This document shows positions 16,862-25,338 of a DNA stretch of 64,000 bases, in pieces. Source of the stretch: JANQPX01 sp050633905 (GTDB lineage Bacteria; Pseudomonadota; Alphaproteobacteria; Geminicoccales; Geminicoccaceae); assembly GCA_050633905.1 (NCBI GenBank), contig JBOEHJ010000039.1:1-64000 (forward strand), read 5' to 3'. The notes below the pieces were generated by a model, which saw nothing but the letters and a program-made list of their open reading frames with translations, had not been told where the DNA came from and made no database searches. Positions within the stretch are counted from its first letter, which is position 1; each line of letters opens with the position of its first letter. The translations under genes were made by a program, and so were the position numbers.

Positions 16862-18055
16862 ATGTTAAATCGCAGAACTTTTCTTGAAACCGGGGCGGCG
16901 TTGGGCGTGGGCTCCTTGGCTGGGCAAAAGGCTGAGGCCGCGACATCCGCCATCAAGCGCCATGTAACCCTTGGCAAGACGGGCCTCAGCGTTTCGGAAA
17001 TCGGCTTCGGCTCGGCAAGCTCTCAAGACCCGGCCCTGATCAGCTATGCCCTCGATCGCGGCGTCACCTTTTTCGACACCGCCGAGAGCTACCGTTTCGG
17101 CTGGTCCGAGGAAGCGATGGGTGCTGGCCTGAAAGCTGTTCCGCGCGACCAGATTGTTTTAAACTCCAAAACCAAGGCAGGCGCTTCGGCCTCCGAAGCT
17201 GAGATGATGGAGGCCCTCGAAGGTAGCCTGAAACGCCTTCAGACCGATTATCTCGATGTTTATTTTAATCATGCCGTCAACAACGTCGGCCGTATGCAGA
17301 ACGAGGCCTGGGCGAACTTCACCGAGAAGGCGAAGCAACAAGGCAAAATCCGCTTTCGCGGCATGTCCGGCCATGGCAGCAAGCTTGCCCAATGCCTGGA
17401 TTACGCGATCGACAATGATCTGGTGGACGTCATCCTCTGCGCCTATAGCTTCGGTGAGGACCCGGATCTCTACGACAAGCTCAAACACACCTTCCACTAT
17501 GTCGCCATCCAATCCGAGTTGCCGCCCGTTCTCGACAAAGCCCGCGAGAAAAACATCGGCGTGATTGCGATGAAAACACTGATGGGCGCTCGGCTGAACG
17601 ACATGCGCCCCTTCGAGAAGGAGGGCAGGACCTACGCTCAAGCGGCTCTTCGCTGGGTGCTCTCCAGCTCAAGGGTTGATGCCGCCCTGATCTCCATGAC
17701 CAGCTTTGACAATATCGATGAATATATCGGTGCGTCCGGCCAGGAGGATGACAAAGCAGGGGATGCCGAAATCCTTGGCCGCTACGCTGCTCTCCAATCC
17801 AATCGCTATTGCCGCCATGGCTGCAACGGCTGCGAGGGGGCCTGTCCCGAAGGTGTCGAGATCGCCGAGGTCCTTCGAACCCGCATGTACGACGTCGACT
17901 ATAAGAACCCTGCGCTCGCCCATGAAGACTACGCCAAGCTCGGCAGCGGGGCCGTTGCATGCTTGACTTGTCAGCACCAAGCTTGTCTCGGGTCGTGTCC
18001 GGTCGATATTCCAATCCCGACATTCACCAAAGACGCTGCACGTCGTTTCGGCTGA
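16862..18055 (+). CDS. Tat-exported aldo/keto reductase with C-terminal 4Fe-4S domain
   Basis: 397 aa. The N-terminus has a twin-arginine signal (NRRTFLETGAALGVGS, then an Ala-rich segment ending AEA). Residues of about 35-310 form an aldo/keto reductase barrel: GKTGLSVSEIGFG, FFDTAESYRFG (catalytic D and Y), the QTDYLDVYFNHAV motif and GVIAMKTLMG. The C-terminus is a ferredoxin-like region with CRHGCNGCEGACPEG and CLTCQHQACLGSCPVDIP, enough for two clusters. This is a periplasmic oxidoreductase that may pass electrons to a membrane partner; the membrane protein gene 12 bp downstream is the obvious candidate. The substrate is unknown. Confidence 0.85.
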   Translation: MLNRRTFLETGAALGVGSLAGQKAEAATSAIKRHVTLGKTGLSVSEIGFGSASSQDPALISYALDRGVTFFDTAESYRFGWSEEAMGAGLKAVPRDQIVLNSKTKAGASASEAEMMEALEGSLKRLQTDYLDVYFNHAVNNVGRMQNEAWANFTEKAKQQGKIRFRGMSGHGSKLAQCLDYAIDNDLVDVILCAYSFGEDPDLYDKLKHTFHYVAIQSELPPVLDKAREKNIGVIAMKTLMGARLNDMRPFEKEGRTYAQAALRWVLSSSRVDAALISMTSFDNIDEYIGASGQEDDKAGDAEILGRYAALQSNRYCRHGCNGCEGACPEGVEIAEVLRTRMYDVDYKNPALAHEDYAKLGSGAVACLTCQHQACLGSCPVDIPIPTFTKDAARRFG

Positions 18056-18067
18056 GATCCCGCCTCC

Positions 18068-18445
18068 ATGAATCGCTTCCTCGCCCACTGGCTGATTTTC
18101 CTGGCGGCCTGGACCCTGGTGATCAAGTTCATCTTCCCGATCACCTATGATGCCACCTACGGCCACCAGCTCGGCACCCACATCTATTGGGATTTCTGGT
18201 GGGTCGCCCATCTCTGGTTGGCCTACGCGCTTCTGCGCTGGCAAAGCTACACCTACTGGCTCGCGATCGGTGTTTCCGTCATTGAAATCATCATCATCGT
18301 GACGAAATTTTTCTTCTTTCTACAAGAGCCTAATTGGGACATCTGGCAGACCAACTGGTTCATCAATAAGATTTTCGTCCTGGCCTGCTTTGTCGTGATG
18401 CTTGGGCATTTTTGGGCGAGGCGCGATATCTATCGTCAGCGGTAA
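18068..18445 (+). CDS. Small integral membrane protein
   Basis: 125 aa with four predicted membrane helices (around LIFLAAWTLVIKFIF, WVAHLWLAYALL, YWLAIGVSVIEIIIIV and FVLACFVVMLGHFWA). It is rich in Trp, Tyr and His: H39 and histidines in the helices could bind haem or metal, but there is no clear motif. It starts 12 bp after the Fe-S aldo/keto reductase and is probably co-transcribed, so I infer a membrane electron-transfer or anchoring partner. No family recognised. Confidence 0.65.
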   Translation: MNRFLAHWLIFLAAWTLVIKFIFPITYDATYGHQLGTHIYWDFWWVAHLWLAYALLRWQSYTYWLAIGVSVIEIIIIVTKFFFFLQEPNWDIWQTNWFINKIFVLACFVVMLGHFWARRDIYRQR

Positions 18446-18505
18446 GCCGGCTTGCCGTCTCGTCGGTGAACGGGAAGATGTGGCCGAACTTGCTACAAAA
18501 ATACT

Positions 18506-19456
18506 CTATGCTTTGCCGTGCTTTCTTTGCTGCGCGTAGACCAGCCGCTCCATGTGGCGTAAATCTTTTTTCGACACACCCATCGCCTGCTCGACCCAGA
18601 TATCGGCGATATCGACCAGCTCGTCATAGTCGATGCCTTCGCATCGCCGGCTGATGCGCGACAAGGACACGCGGTTTTGATGCTGATGTCGGCGTGCCTG
18701 GTCCAGATAGCCACGCAAGGCCACCTCGCCTTCGCCCGTGGGCACCACAAGATCAATCAGGCCTAAATCATGCAAATCTTGCGCGGTATAAAGGCGACCG
18801 CTCAAGATCATGTTGCCGGCAATCTTTGCACCGACCTTGCGCGAGAGGAAGCTATAGGCGCCCATGCCTGGAAACATGTTGAACAGGGATTCGGGCAATC
18901 CGAACCGGCAATGCTCCTCGGCAACAATAATATCGTTGGACAAGGCACTCTCGAAGCCGCCGCCTAGCGCATCGCCCTGGATCAAAGCGGCTGACAGATA
19001 GGGCAGCTCGCTCTTCGTATGGTTCTGATAAACAGCATCGATACAGAGACGAGCATAGCTCCTCAGTCCTTCGGTATCACCCGCGCGAATGAGCTGAACA
19101 AAAAGCGCAAGATCGCCGCCAAGGTTAAAGACGCCAGAATTCCTCGACCCGTGGACCAAATAGTGAAATGGAAATGTTGGTCCCATGCGTGCCGACCAAG
19201 ACCGTTTCACCGTCGCGAAGAGTTGCAGCAGCTCCGATAAGAGATCGAGCGTGAAGCATAATTTCTCTGGATCGTCTTGCCAGCACCAAAGAATTCGATC
19301 TCTAGGGTCAAATTGGCAATGTATAAGGTTGAATAATTTATCAATATCAGATGGATTTTGACATAGATGGCCAATAAACTGGGTCTTGATGGTCATTTGA
19401 TAGTTCACAGGAGGCGCCGTTTCCATATGGCTGGATTCATGCCGCTTTTTGGCCAT
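18506..19456 (-). CDS. rpfF: RpfF-type DSF (cis-2-unsaturated fatty acid) synthase
   Basis: 316 aa crotonase-fold protein. It resembles Xanthomonas RpfF along most of its length: DVFNLGGDLALF-type block (VFNLGGDLALFVQLIRAGD, about 109-127), the block IQGDALGGGFESALS, GLPESLFNMFPGMGAYSF and the C-terminal IWVEQAMGVSKKDLRHMERL. Both RpfF catalytic glutamates are present with the correct 20-residue spacing (E169 in GGGFE, E189 in LPE). Such enzymes make diffusible signal factor by dehydrating and cleaving a 3-hydroxyacyl-ACP. The start ATG at 19456 has AAAGGA about nine bases upstream; a longer frame reaches 19534. About 25 extra N-terminal residues and the 5' third are AT-richer than the rest. 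No rpfC, rpfG or rpfR gene adjoins. It is convergent with the membrane protein gene. Confidence 0.87.
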   Translation of the reverse strand: MAKKRHESSHMETAPPVNYQMTIKTQFIGHLCQNPSDIDKLFNLIHCQFDPRDRILWCWQDDPEKLCFTLDLLSELLQLFATVKRSWSARMGPTFPFHYLVHGSRNSGVFNLGGDLALFVQLIRAGDTEGLRSYARLCIDAVYQNHTKSELPYLSAALIQGDALGGGFESALSNDIIVAEEHCRFGLPESLFNMFPGMGAYSFLSRKVGAKIAGNMILSGRLYTAQDLHDLGLIDLVVPTGEGEVALRGYLDQARRHQHQNRVSLSRISRRCEGIDYDELVDIADIWVEQAMGVSKKDLRHMERLVYAQQRKHGKA

Positions 19457-19712
19457 GTCGGTAGTCCTTTGTGATTCTCGAGGCACTACAGTGGAGCTCA
19501 CAATTTGACTCCCATAAAATAATGTAAAAATCAAAACTTCACCGACGTGAAAAAATCATCAACAATTAGCTCACATTAAAATATTCGAATCAATAATAAT
19601 AACTAAGTACTAAGCAATTATTTATTTCAAATTGACCAATGAAGTGAAATTTCCCTATGAAGTTGTTTCGAGGATAAGAATTTGCATAGACGTAGAACAT
19701 GGGAAGGAATTG

Positions 19713-19755
19713 CTAGAGCATTTCCGCAGGAGGTTGACGCGGCGCCAGCGTTCTC
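19713..19755 (+). repeat. Gene-end-associated repeat, copy A
   Basis: CTAGAGCATTTCCGCAGGAG followed by GTTGACGCGGCGCCAGCGTT. It matches, position for position with few changes, the minus-strand copies at 20584-20625 and 30065-30111. The shared core is CATTT-CC-N-ATGAGGTTTACGC. Confidence 0.55.
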
Positions 19756-19884
19756 CCTCACTCAACCGCTAGTGGGCATTTGCCCAATAGCAGAGTAACG
19801 AAAGTGCGTTGTAACCAAATGATTTGCCGGGCTTGTTTTTTTTAGAAGTCTGCGATGAGACCGGCTAGGCGCGTGGGATGACCG

Positions 19885-19960
19885 GACACAGGCTTACTCA
19901 GGGCTAAACCCCGCCGGGAAGGATGAAAGATCGACATCCCGGCCTTGTAAGCATGCTCGC
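19885..19960 (+). ncRNA. Possible structured 5' leader RNA (three-way junction)
   Basis: An outer stem GCTTAC (19892-19897) / GTAAGC (19947-19952) encloses two hairpins: GGG-CUAAA-CCC (19901-19911) and GCCGGGA (19913-19919) / TCCCGGC (19937-19943). It lies about 35 bases before a good ribosome-binding site and ATG. I cannot match it to a known riboswitch class. This is a prediction from base pairing by eye. Confidence 0.3.
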
Positions 19961-19993
19961 CTTTAAGGACGGATTGTAATTAAGGAGCATTCA

Positions 19994-20503
19994 ATGTTGA
20001 AGAGATTCGCTGTCTTGGCCCTTTGGTTTTTTGCCCTTTGGGGCTGCAGCCGCGAGCGGCAATGTTAATATAGCCAAACAGAAATCTGAAGAAATCAGAC
20101 CCTCATCGACAATCGCTCTCGACGTCGATGCGACGCCATCGGCAGTGACGCCTGAGCATAACGAAAAAGCAATCAGGATTGCGCGGAATGACTTGAGCGA
20201 GAAGCTAACCACAGTCGGTGGCTTTGGGCAGGTCGTCGCTCTTGATGCGCCAGCCGGTTACACGTTGGCGGTCAGGTTCGACAAGGTCACGTTGTTTCCC
20301 TTTGAAGCGTTTGTTTCGGTGGTGTCTATGGTGCCGTCAACGTTCTGGAAAGCGATGTTTCCCTCGTTGACAACACCAATGGCATCGAACTCACCAGTTC
20401 TTCGGCCACGATCAAGGGCGCTCCGATCGCCTGGTCTTTTGAGAGTGTTACCGAAGGCTCGATTGGCGCCTTCAACAACAAAGTGATTGAAGGGCTACAA
20501 TAG
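19994..20503 (+). pseudogene. Frameshifted gene for a secreted protein (DUF4410-like layout)
   Basis: An ATG behind TAAGGAG opens a signal-peptide-like frame (MLKRFAVLALW) that stops after 24 codons. The reading continues in the +1 frame from a T6 run at 20027-20032 through a coherent stretch (NVNIAKQKSEEIRPS ... GGFGQVVALDAPAGYTLAV), then returns to the first frame near 20311-20316 (GGVYGAVNVLESDVSLVDN ... AFNNKVIEGLQ) and stops at 20501. Removing one T at the first site and adding one base at the second restores a protein of about 169 aa with a clean signal peptide (FGAAAASG). The shifts compensate, so this is a recent pseudogene, a sequencing error, or programmed. The organisation, ending in a region like ANEF/NNKVIEGL, recalls DUF4410 envelope proteins; this is only a guess. 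Confidence 0.6.
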
Positions 20504-20540
20504 CCAGCCCTGATGGGGCACTTTCTGGTCAGGTCGAATC

Positions 20541-20590
20541 AGCCCTCTCTCCCCGCAGGGCTCCAATAGTGTTGGCTGGAGGAGAGGGCT
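20541..20590. terminator. Hairpin between convergent genes
   Basis: AGCCCTCTCTCC (20541-20552) pairs with GGAGGAGAGGGCT (20578-20590) around a 25-base loop. It sits between the frameshifted gene and the convergent ABC transporter. No T-run follows, so terminator function is tentative. Confidence 0.4.
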
Positions 20591-20625
20591 GACGCTGCGT
20601 AAACCTCATTGGAAAATGATCTAGG
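20584..20625 (-). repeat. Gene-end-associated repeat, copy B
   Basis: Minus-strand copy beginning at the stop codon of the ABC transporter: CCTAGATCATTTTCCAATGA then GGTTTACGCAGCGTCAGCC. It is almost identical in its core to the copy at 30065-30111, which also begins at a stop codon. Confidence 0.65.
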
Positions 20626-22438
20626 CCGTCGCTCCAACCGGCTGCTCAAGTTCCAGCTTAAGCCTCTCGTCGCTTGCCATATGGCGAAGGCGGATGGTGC
20701 GGTTGTAGAAGCTGTCGGTGGGGGTAGTCCTCGTGATGTTGACCACTGTCGAAGCGGAAAGTTCAGCCTTGAACAGCTCATACATCAGTTTTCTGTGGTC
20801 TTCAGCAAGAGCTGCGCCGACATCGTCCAGCACGACATAGCTCGGCTTGTGCAGGAGGAGGCGGGCGAAGACCAGGCGTTGTTGCTGGTCGAGGGAGAGG
20901 GATTTGTCCCAGCGCTCATATTCATCGATCAGCGGGATCAGGTGATCGAGCTGGACCCGCTCCAACACCGTTTTCACATCCGTATCGGCGAAGCTATCGG
21001 GAGCACTTGGATAGGCAACAGCGGCACGGATGCTGCCCAGCGGTAGATAGGGACGCTGGGGGAGGAACATCATGCCGCTTTGCTTGGGAATGCGCAGCTT
21101 GCCGCTGCCCCAGGGCCAGATGCCCGCAAGGGCTCGGAAAAGGCTGCTCTTACCAGCACCCGGATCACCGACGATCGCCAGATGCTCGCCCGGATTTACT
21201 TTAACATAGTCCTCATCAAGGACAGCCCGGCCGTTGGTCAGCAGCACCTGCAGATCATCGAATTCGAGGGAGCCGTCCGCGTTTTCGGTCCGCTCGATAC
21301 GGGGGGCTCCTTCACCCATGGTCTCAAGCCGTTGCAGGCTGTCGCGATAAGCGGTGACGCGAAGGAGCGTTGCGCGCCAATCAGCGATGCGCGGGAAATT
21401 GTCGACGAACCAGCGAAGCGCGTTTTGCACATGGTTGAACGCGCCCACCACCATCATCAGCCCGCCAAAGGAAAGCGTACCGTGGAAATAACCGGGTGCA
21501 GCCACCAGGATCGGCACGATCAATGCAAGCCAGCCGTAACCGGAGGTGATCCAGGTGAGGCGGGCCAGACCGTTGGCAAGCTGGCGGGTGATATCGATGA
21601 CGCGGGTGACGGGCGGGTTGAGGGCGCGGCGTTCGTCATGCTCGCCGCCATAGAGGGAAATCCCCTCGGCACTTTCGCTGATGCGTACCAGGCCAAAGCG
21701 CAGATCGGCTTCCCGGGCATAGCGTTCGGCATTGATGTTGATCAGCGGGCGGCCGACTAGCCAGGTGAGCCAGGAGCCACTCAGCGCATAAATGAGCGCG
21801 CACCAGACGAGGTAGCCTGGGATGGTGAAGGTTTGCGCCCCCTCGAAGGCGAACACCACCTGGTTCGAGAGACCCCATAGAACGCCGATGAAGCTCAACA
21901 GCAGCAATGTCGAACGCAAGAGGCCGATCGCGAGATCAGCGCCGAATTCGGTGAGCCGCTGGCAATCCGCCTGCATGCGCTGATCCGGGTTCTCACCGAT
22001 CTCGCCGGCAAAACCAAGGAGATAAGCGCGTTTCGGCGAGAGCCATTGATCGAGCAGGTCATGGGTCAACCATTCCCGCAGTCTGACCTCCAGCATCTCG
22101 CGGATCCAAGTTTCCGCCACCACCATGGTAAGCAGCACGGCGACGATCAGGATAAAGACGCCGATCTGTAGGATGAAGGCGTCGGCATCAGCCTGTTCCA
22201 GCGCGTTGTAAAAGTCGCCTTTCCAATTATTGAGGCGAACCTGGCCGACCATGTTGAAGCCGATGGCCACGACGATACCGGCCGAGAGGAGCCAGATCCG
22301 AAATCGATGGGGAGAGGTGGCGAGCGCCTTCCAAAGTGTCTTGAGCTGACGAAAAATCGTATAAGTATTTTGCAAAGGCGCTGTATCCGGCGTACCGTCC
22401 GCTCCCACGCCCACTTTCGATGCTTCGCTTACCGCCAT
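20621..22438 (-). CDS. ABC transporter fused permease/ATPase (YddA/SbmA-like, ABCD type)
   Basis: About 605 aa half-transporter. The N-terminal membrane domain (about residues 30-370) has six helices and the conserved LNNWKGDFYNALEQADADAF, KRAYLLGFAGEIGENPDQRM and RLTEFGADL segments of the ABC_membrane_2 family. The ATPase domain has Walker A GDPGAGKSS, a signature LSLDQQQRL and Walker B YVVLDDVGAAL. The signature departs from LSGGQ, as is usual in this family, but the catalytic glutamate after Walker B is aspartate (LDD). Members move vitamins or peptides, or act as B12/fatty-acyl exporters; the substrate here is unknown. Start ATG at 22438; a TTG at 22480 is possible. It is divergent from bglX. 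Confidence 0.85.
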   Translation of the reverse strand: MAVSEASKVGVGADGTPDTAPLQNTYTIFRQLKTLWKALATSPHRFRIWLLSAGIVVAIGFNMVGQVRLNNWKGDFYNALEQADADAFILQIGVFILIVAVLLTMVVAETWIREMLEVRLREWLTHDLLDQWLSPKRAYLLGFAGEIGENPDQRMQADCQRLTEFGADLAIGLLRSTLLLLSFIGVLWGLSNQVVFAFEGAQTFTIPGYLVWCALIYALSGSWLTWLVGRPLININAERYAREADLRFGLVRISESAEGISLYGGEHDERRALNPPVTRVIDITRQLANGLARLTWITSGYGWLALIVPILVAAPGYFHGTLSFGGLMMVVGAFNHVQNALRWFVDNFPRIADWRATLLRVTAYRDSLQRLETMGEGAPRIERTENADGSLEFDDLQVLLTNGRAVLDEDYVKVNPGEHLAIVGDPGAGKSSLFRALAGIWPWGSGKLRIPKQSGMMFLPQRPYLPLGSIRAAVAYPSAPDSFADTDVKTVLERVQLDHLIPLIDEYERWDKSLSLDQQQRLVFARLLLHKPSYVVLDDVGAALAEDHRKLMYELFKAELSASTVVNITRTTPTDSFYNRTIRLRHMASDERLKLELEQPVGATA

Positions 22439-22637
22439 GTTTGGATCACCCCGCTGTGACCGCCACCGATATTCATCCAACCATCTGAAACTGCGACATT
22501 TCGAACCGTTTGACTGGTATCGGTAACGTCATTCATGATCACCCCGTTCACGCCATATGGCGGCATAGAAGTATAACGGTATTATTAAGATATTAGGTCT
22601 GTATGTGACGAACGACACGAGTTGGACAGAAAATAAC

Positions 22638-24797
22638 ATGTCAAAACCGAAACTGACGGTCCGCGTCCAAGAGCTCATGAGCGCCATGACGCTCGACGAA
22701 AAGATCGGCCAGATGAACTTGATATCCGCGCAATATGCGGTCACCGGCCCCAGAATGCCGGGGGATTACATGATCGCGTTGCGCGAAGGCCGAGTTGGCA
22801 CCGTCAGCAGCTTGGTGGGCGCCAAGCTGACCCATGATGTTCAGCGTGTCGCTGTTGAGGAAACACGTCTTGGCATCCCCTTGCTATTTGCGCTCGACGT
22901 CATTCACGGTCATCGGACGGTCTTTCCGATCCCGCTCGCCGAGGCCGCCACCTTCGATCCCGACCTTTGGGAACGGACGGCACGGGCATCTGCTCTAGAA
23001 GCGACAGCCGATGGAGTCAACTTCAACTATGCCCCGATGCTCGATGTTTCTCGCGATCCGAGATGGGGGCGTATCGCCGAAGGGCCAGGGGAAGACACAT
23101 GGCTTGCCTCAGTCTTCGGTGTCGCCAAGGTCCGCGGCAACCAGGGCGATGACATCGCCAAGCCGGAAAACATGGCGGCCACCGCCAAGCATCTCGCCGC
23201 CTATGGGGCCCCGCAGGCGGGGCGGGATTATCACTCCGTCGATATTTCGGAACGCAGCTTTCTCGAAACCTACATGCCGCCTTTCAAAGCTGCCGTGGAA
23301 GCGGGCGCGGTCGCCATCATGCCGGGTTTTCACGATTTGGCAGGCGTGCCGATGACCGCCAACAAGGCGATCATCAACGATCTGGTCCGCGATCAGTGGG
23401 GCTTTGATGGGGTGATGATCAGCGATTACAACGCGATCACCGAACTCCTGGCCCATGGCACGGCAGGCGATGTCGCCGAAGCGGCGGCTGCAGCACTCAA
23501 GGCGGGTGTCGATATCGATTTGATGGGCGATGCCTATATAACCGGCTTACCGGATGCCCTAAAGCGTGGTCTGGTCACGATGGATGACATCGACCAGGCC
23601 GTCATGCGCATTCTCCTCCTCAAGGAAAGCCTTGGTCTGTTCGACGACCCTTATGCTCGCGGTCAGGAGGGCTTTTTGTCGCCGCTTCAGGTGAAAGCCC
23701 ATGAGAACTTGGCGCGGGAGGCCGGCAAGCGCTCGATCGTACTCCTGACCAACCGAGACAATATCCTCCCCCTAAGTATTCCCCCGGCCAGGCTGGCCGT
23801 GATTGGGCCGCTTGCAGATAACCAAGAAGAAATGCTTGGCCCCTGGTCGATCGTCGGCAAGGGCGAGGATATGGTCTCGATCCTGGACGGCATGAAGGCC
23901 GCCTTTCCGAATAGCGAGATTTTGCATAACAGCGGTGGTGAGATCAAAGGGGCTGTGGATGGTGATATTGCGGCTGCCGTCGATTGCGCGAGCCAGGCCG
24001 ATATCGTGATCCTTTGCCTCGGTGAGGAAGCGATCATGAGTGGCGAGGCGGCCAGCAGGGCTACACTCGATCTGCCAGGACGTCAGGCCGAGCTCGCTCG
24101 GACCATTCTGGACCTCAAGAAACCGACCATCGCCGTGCTCTCGTCTGGCCGGCAGTTGCTCTGTCCTTGGTTGTTCGAACGAGCCGATGCGGTGGTGGCG
24201 ACCTGGTTTCTGGGCAGCGAAGCCGGTCATGCGATCGCCGACGTACTCTCTGGACGGCATAATCCATCGGGTCGTTTGCCGGTCTCCTGGCCTGTTGATG
24301 TCGGCCAGATCCCGATCCACTATCAGCCCCGTCCCACGGGTAGGCATCCCGACGAAGAACAGCGCTATTCGAGCAAATATCTGGATCTGCCATTCAAGCC
24401 GCTCTTTCCCTTCGGCCATGGCCTTTCCTACACGACCTTCGAAGTCGGCGAGGTCAAGGCCACCCCAAAGGAGGTCGCTCAGGGAGACGGAATCGTTGTC
24501 GTGGCGACGATCACCAATCGCGGGACCGTTACTGGTGAGGACACGATCTTGCTGTTTGCCCACGACCCTGTCGCAAGCCTGGCAAGGCCGGCGATGGAGC
24601 TTAGAGGCATAGCGAAGGTCACGCTCGATCCCGGCGAGAGCAAGCCGGTTCGCTTTGCGTTGACCACCGATGATCTGACCTTCCTCGGCCAGGATCTGGA
24701 ACCGGTTCTCGAGGCGGGTGATATCGTCTTAATGGTCGGTCCCACCGCCGATACTTCGAGCCTGAAAGACGTGGTGATCAAGGTTCGTGTCGACTAG
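22638..24797 (+). CDS. bglX: Glycoside hydrolase family 3 beta-glucosidase
   Basis: 719 aa. It has a GH3 N-terminal barrel (from TLDEKIGQMNL; GIPLLFALDVIHGHRTVFPI; nucleophile aspartate D263 in GVMISDYNAI), a GH3 C-terminal sandwich (RSIVLLTNRDNILPL; ADIVILCLGEEAIMSGEAAS) and a C-terminal fibronectin-III-like domain (FPFGHGLSYTTFEVGE onward). Length and domain order match BglX. No signal peptide is seen from the ATG at 22638 or the GTG at 22605, unlike periplasmic BglX of E. coli, so a cytoplasmic location is likely. It cleaves terminal beta-glucose from oligosaccharides. Divergent from the ABC transporter with about 200 bp between. Confidence 0.93.
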   Translation: MSKPKLTVRVQELMSAMTLDEKIGQMNLISAQYAVTGPRMPGDYMIALREGRVGTVSSLVGAKLTHDVQRVAVEETRLGIPLLFALDVIHGHRTVFPIPLAEAATFDPDLWERTARASALEATADGVNFNYAPMLDVSRDPRWGRIAEGPGEDTWLASVFGVAKVRGNQGDDIAKPENMAATAKHLAAYGAPQAGRDYHSVDISERSFLETYMPPFKAAVEAGAVAIMPGFHDLAGVPMTANKAIINDLVRDQWGFDGVMISDYNAITELLAHGTAGDVAEAAAAALKAGVDIDLMGDAYITGLPDALKRGLVTMDDIDQAVMRILLLKESLGLFDDPYARGQEGFLSPLQVKAHENLAREAGKRSIVLLTNRDNILPLSIPPARLAVIGPLADNQEEMLGPWSIVGKGEDMVSILDGMKAAFPNSEILHNSGGEIKGAVDGDIAAAVDCASQADIVILCLGEEAIMSGEAASRATLDLPGRQAELARTILDLKKPTIAVLSSGRQLLCPWLFERADAVVATWFLGSEAGHAIADVLSGRHNPSGRLPVSWPVDVGQIPIHYQPRPTGRHPDEEQRYSSKYLDLPFKPLFPFGHGLSYTTFEVGEVKATPKEVAQGDGIVVVATITNRGTVTGEDTILLFAHDPVASLARPAMELRGIAKVTLDPGESKPVRFALTTDDLTFLGQDLEPVLEAGDIVLMVGPTADTSSLKDVVIKVRVD

Positions 24798-24922
24798 GCG
24801 GCACCCGAACGGGCTCTAAGCGCACCATCGCACAACATTTTTTCTATCCACCAGGAACAAATCGGCGACTTCGGTGTTCATAGAAGTAGAGAGATAATTT
24901 TTTCCTACGAAAGAATCGAAAG

Positions 24923-25222
24923 ATGGCGCAGGAGGCCGCAAGCGGGCGTTTGACCCGTGATCTGGACAATGAGGCTCGCTCGATCAAGGACGCCGACAAT
25001 CGGCGTGGGCGCGATACCATGCCTGTCAACTCGTTCATCGAGGCGAGTAAGGTAAGCTCGATGTTTGGCTTGAAGCTTGGCAAGCAGATGAATGCCTATA
25101 CTGGCGATCCGAATGACTTCGGATGTCCGGGTAATATGGTAGATCATTGGCGTGGTCAGTTCACCGGTGGCGAAGCTGGGCTAAAAGCTGCGAACGCCAA
25201 AGCAGGCCGACATTCGTCGTGA
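24923..25222 (+). CDS. Hypothetical protein
   Basis: 99 aa soluble, charged frame with codon choice like genuine genes in the window. There is no strong ribosome-binding site (only GAAAG near the ATG), no signal peptide and no recognised family. The centre reads SSMFGLKLGKQMNAYTGD. The surrounding 540 bp (24798-25338) between bglX and the Wzz-like gene holds nothing else I can identify. Could be real or a remnant. Confidence 0.35.
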   Translation: MAQEAASGRLTRDLDNEARSIKDADNRRGRDTMPVNSFIEASKVSSMFGLKLGKQMNAYTGDPNDFGCPGNMVDHWRGQFTGGEAGLKAANAKAGRHSS

Positions 25223-25338
25223 CCGTCGCCGACGATTAGCCGGGTCGGGTCCGGTTCGGTACCATTGGGTGTTGCAGGTGGTTGAAGGCCCTTTTCAGGC
25301 GAGTATTTTTTAAGCGCGCTTTTCAAGCTTTGCGGTTC

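Larger units (their letters stand above)
19457..19993. other. AT-rich divergent intergenic region
   Basis: About 540 bp between rpfF and the divergent frameshifted gene. Positions 19500-19680 are markedly AT-rich and hold no plausible gene; they probably contain the rpfF promoter. The right half carries one copy of a short repeat (19713-19755) and a potentially structured leader (19885-19960). Confidence 0.55.

Noticed and set aside
19885..19960. Assignment of the leader to a cyclic di-GMP-I or TPP riboswitch
   Set aside because: The conserved single-stranded motifs of those classes are missing; only the GGGCTAAACC-like segment looked suggestive.
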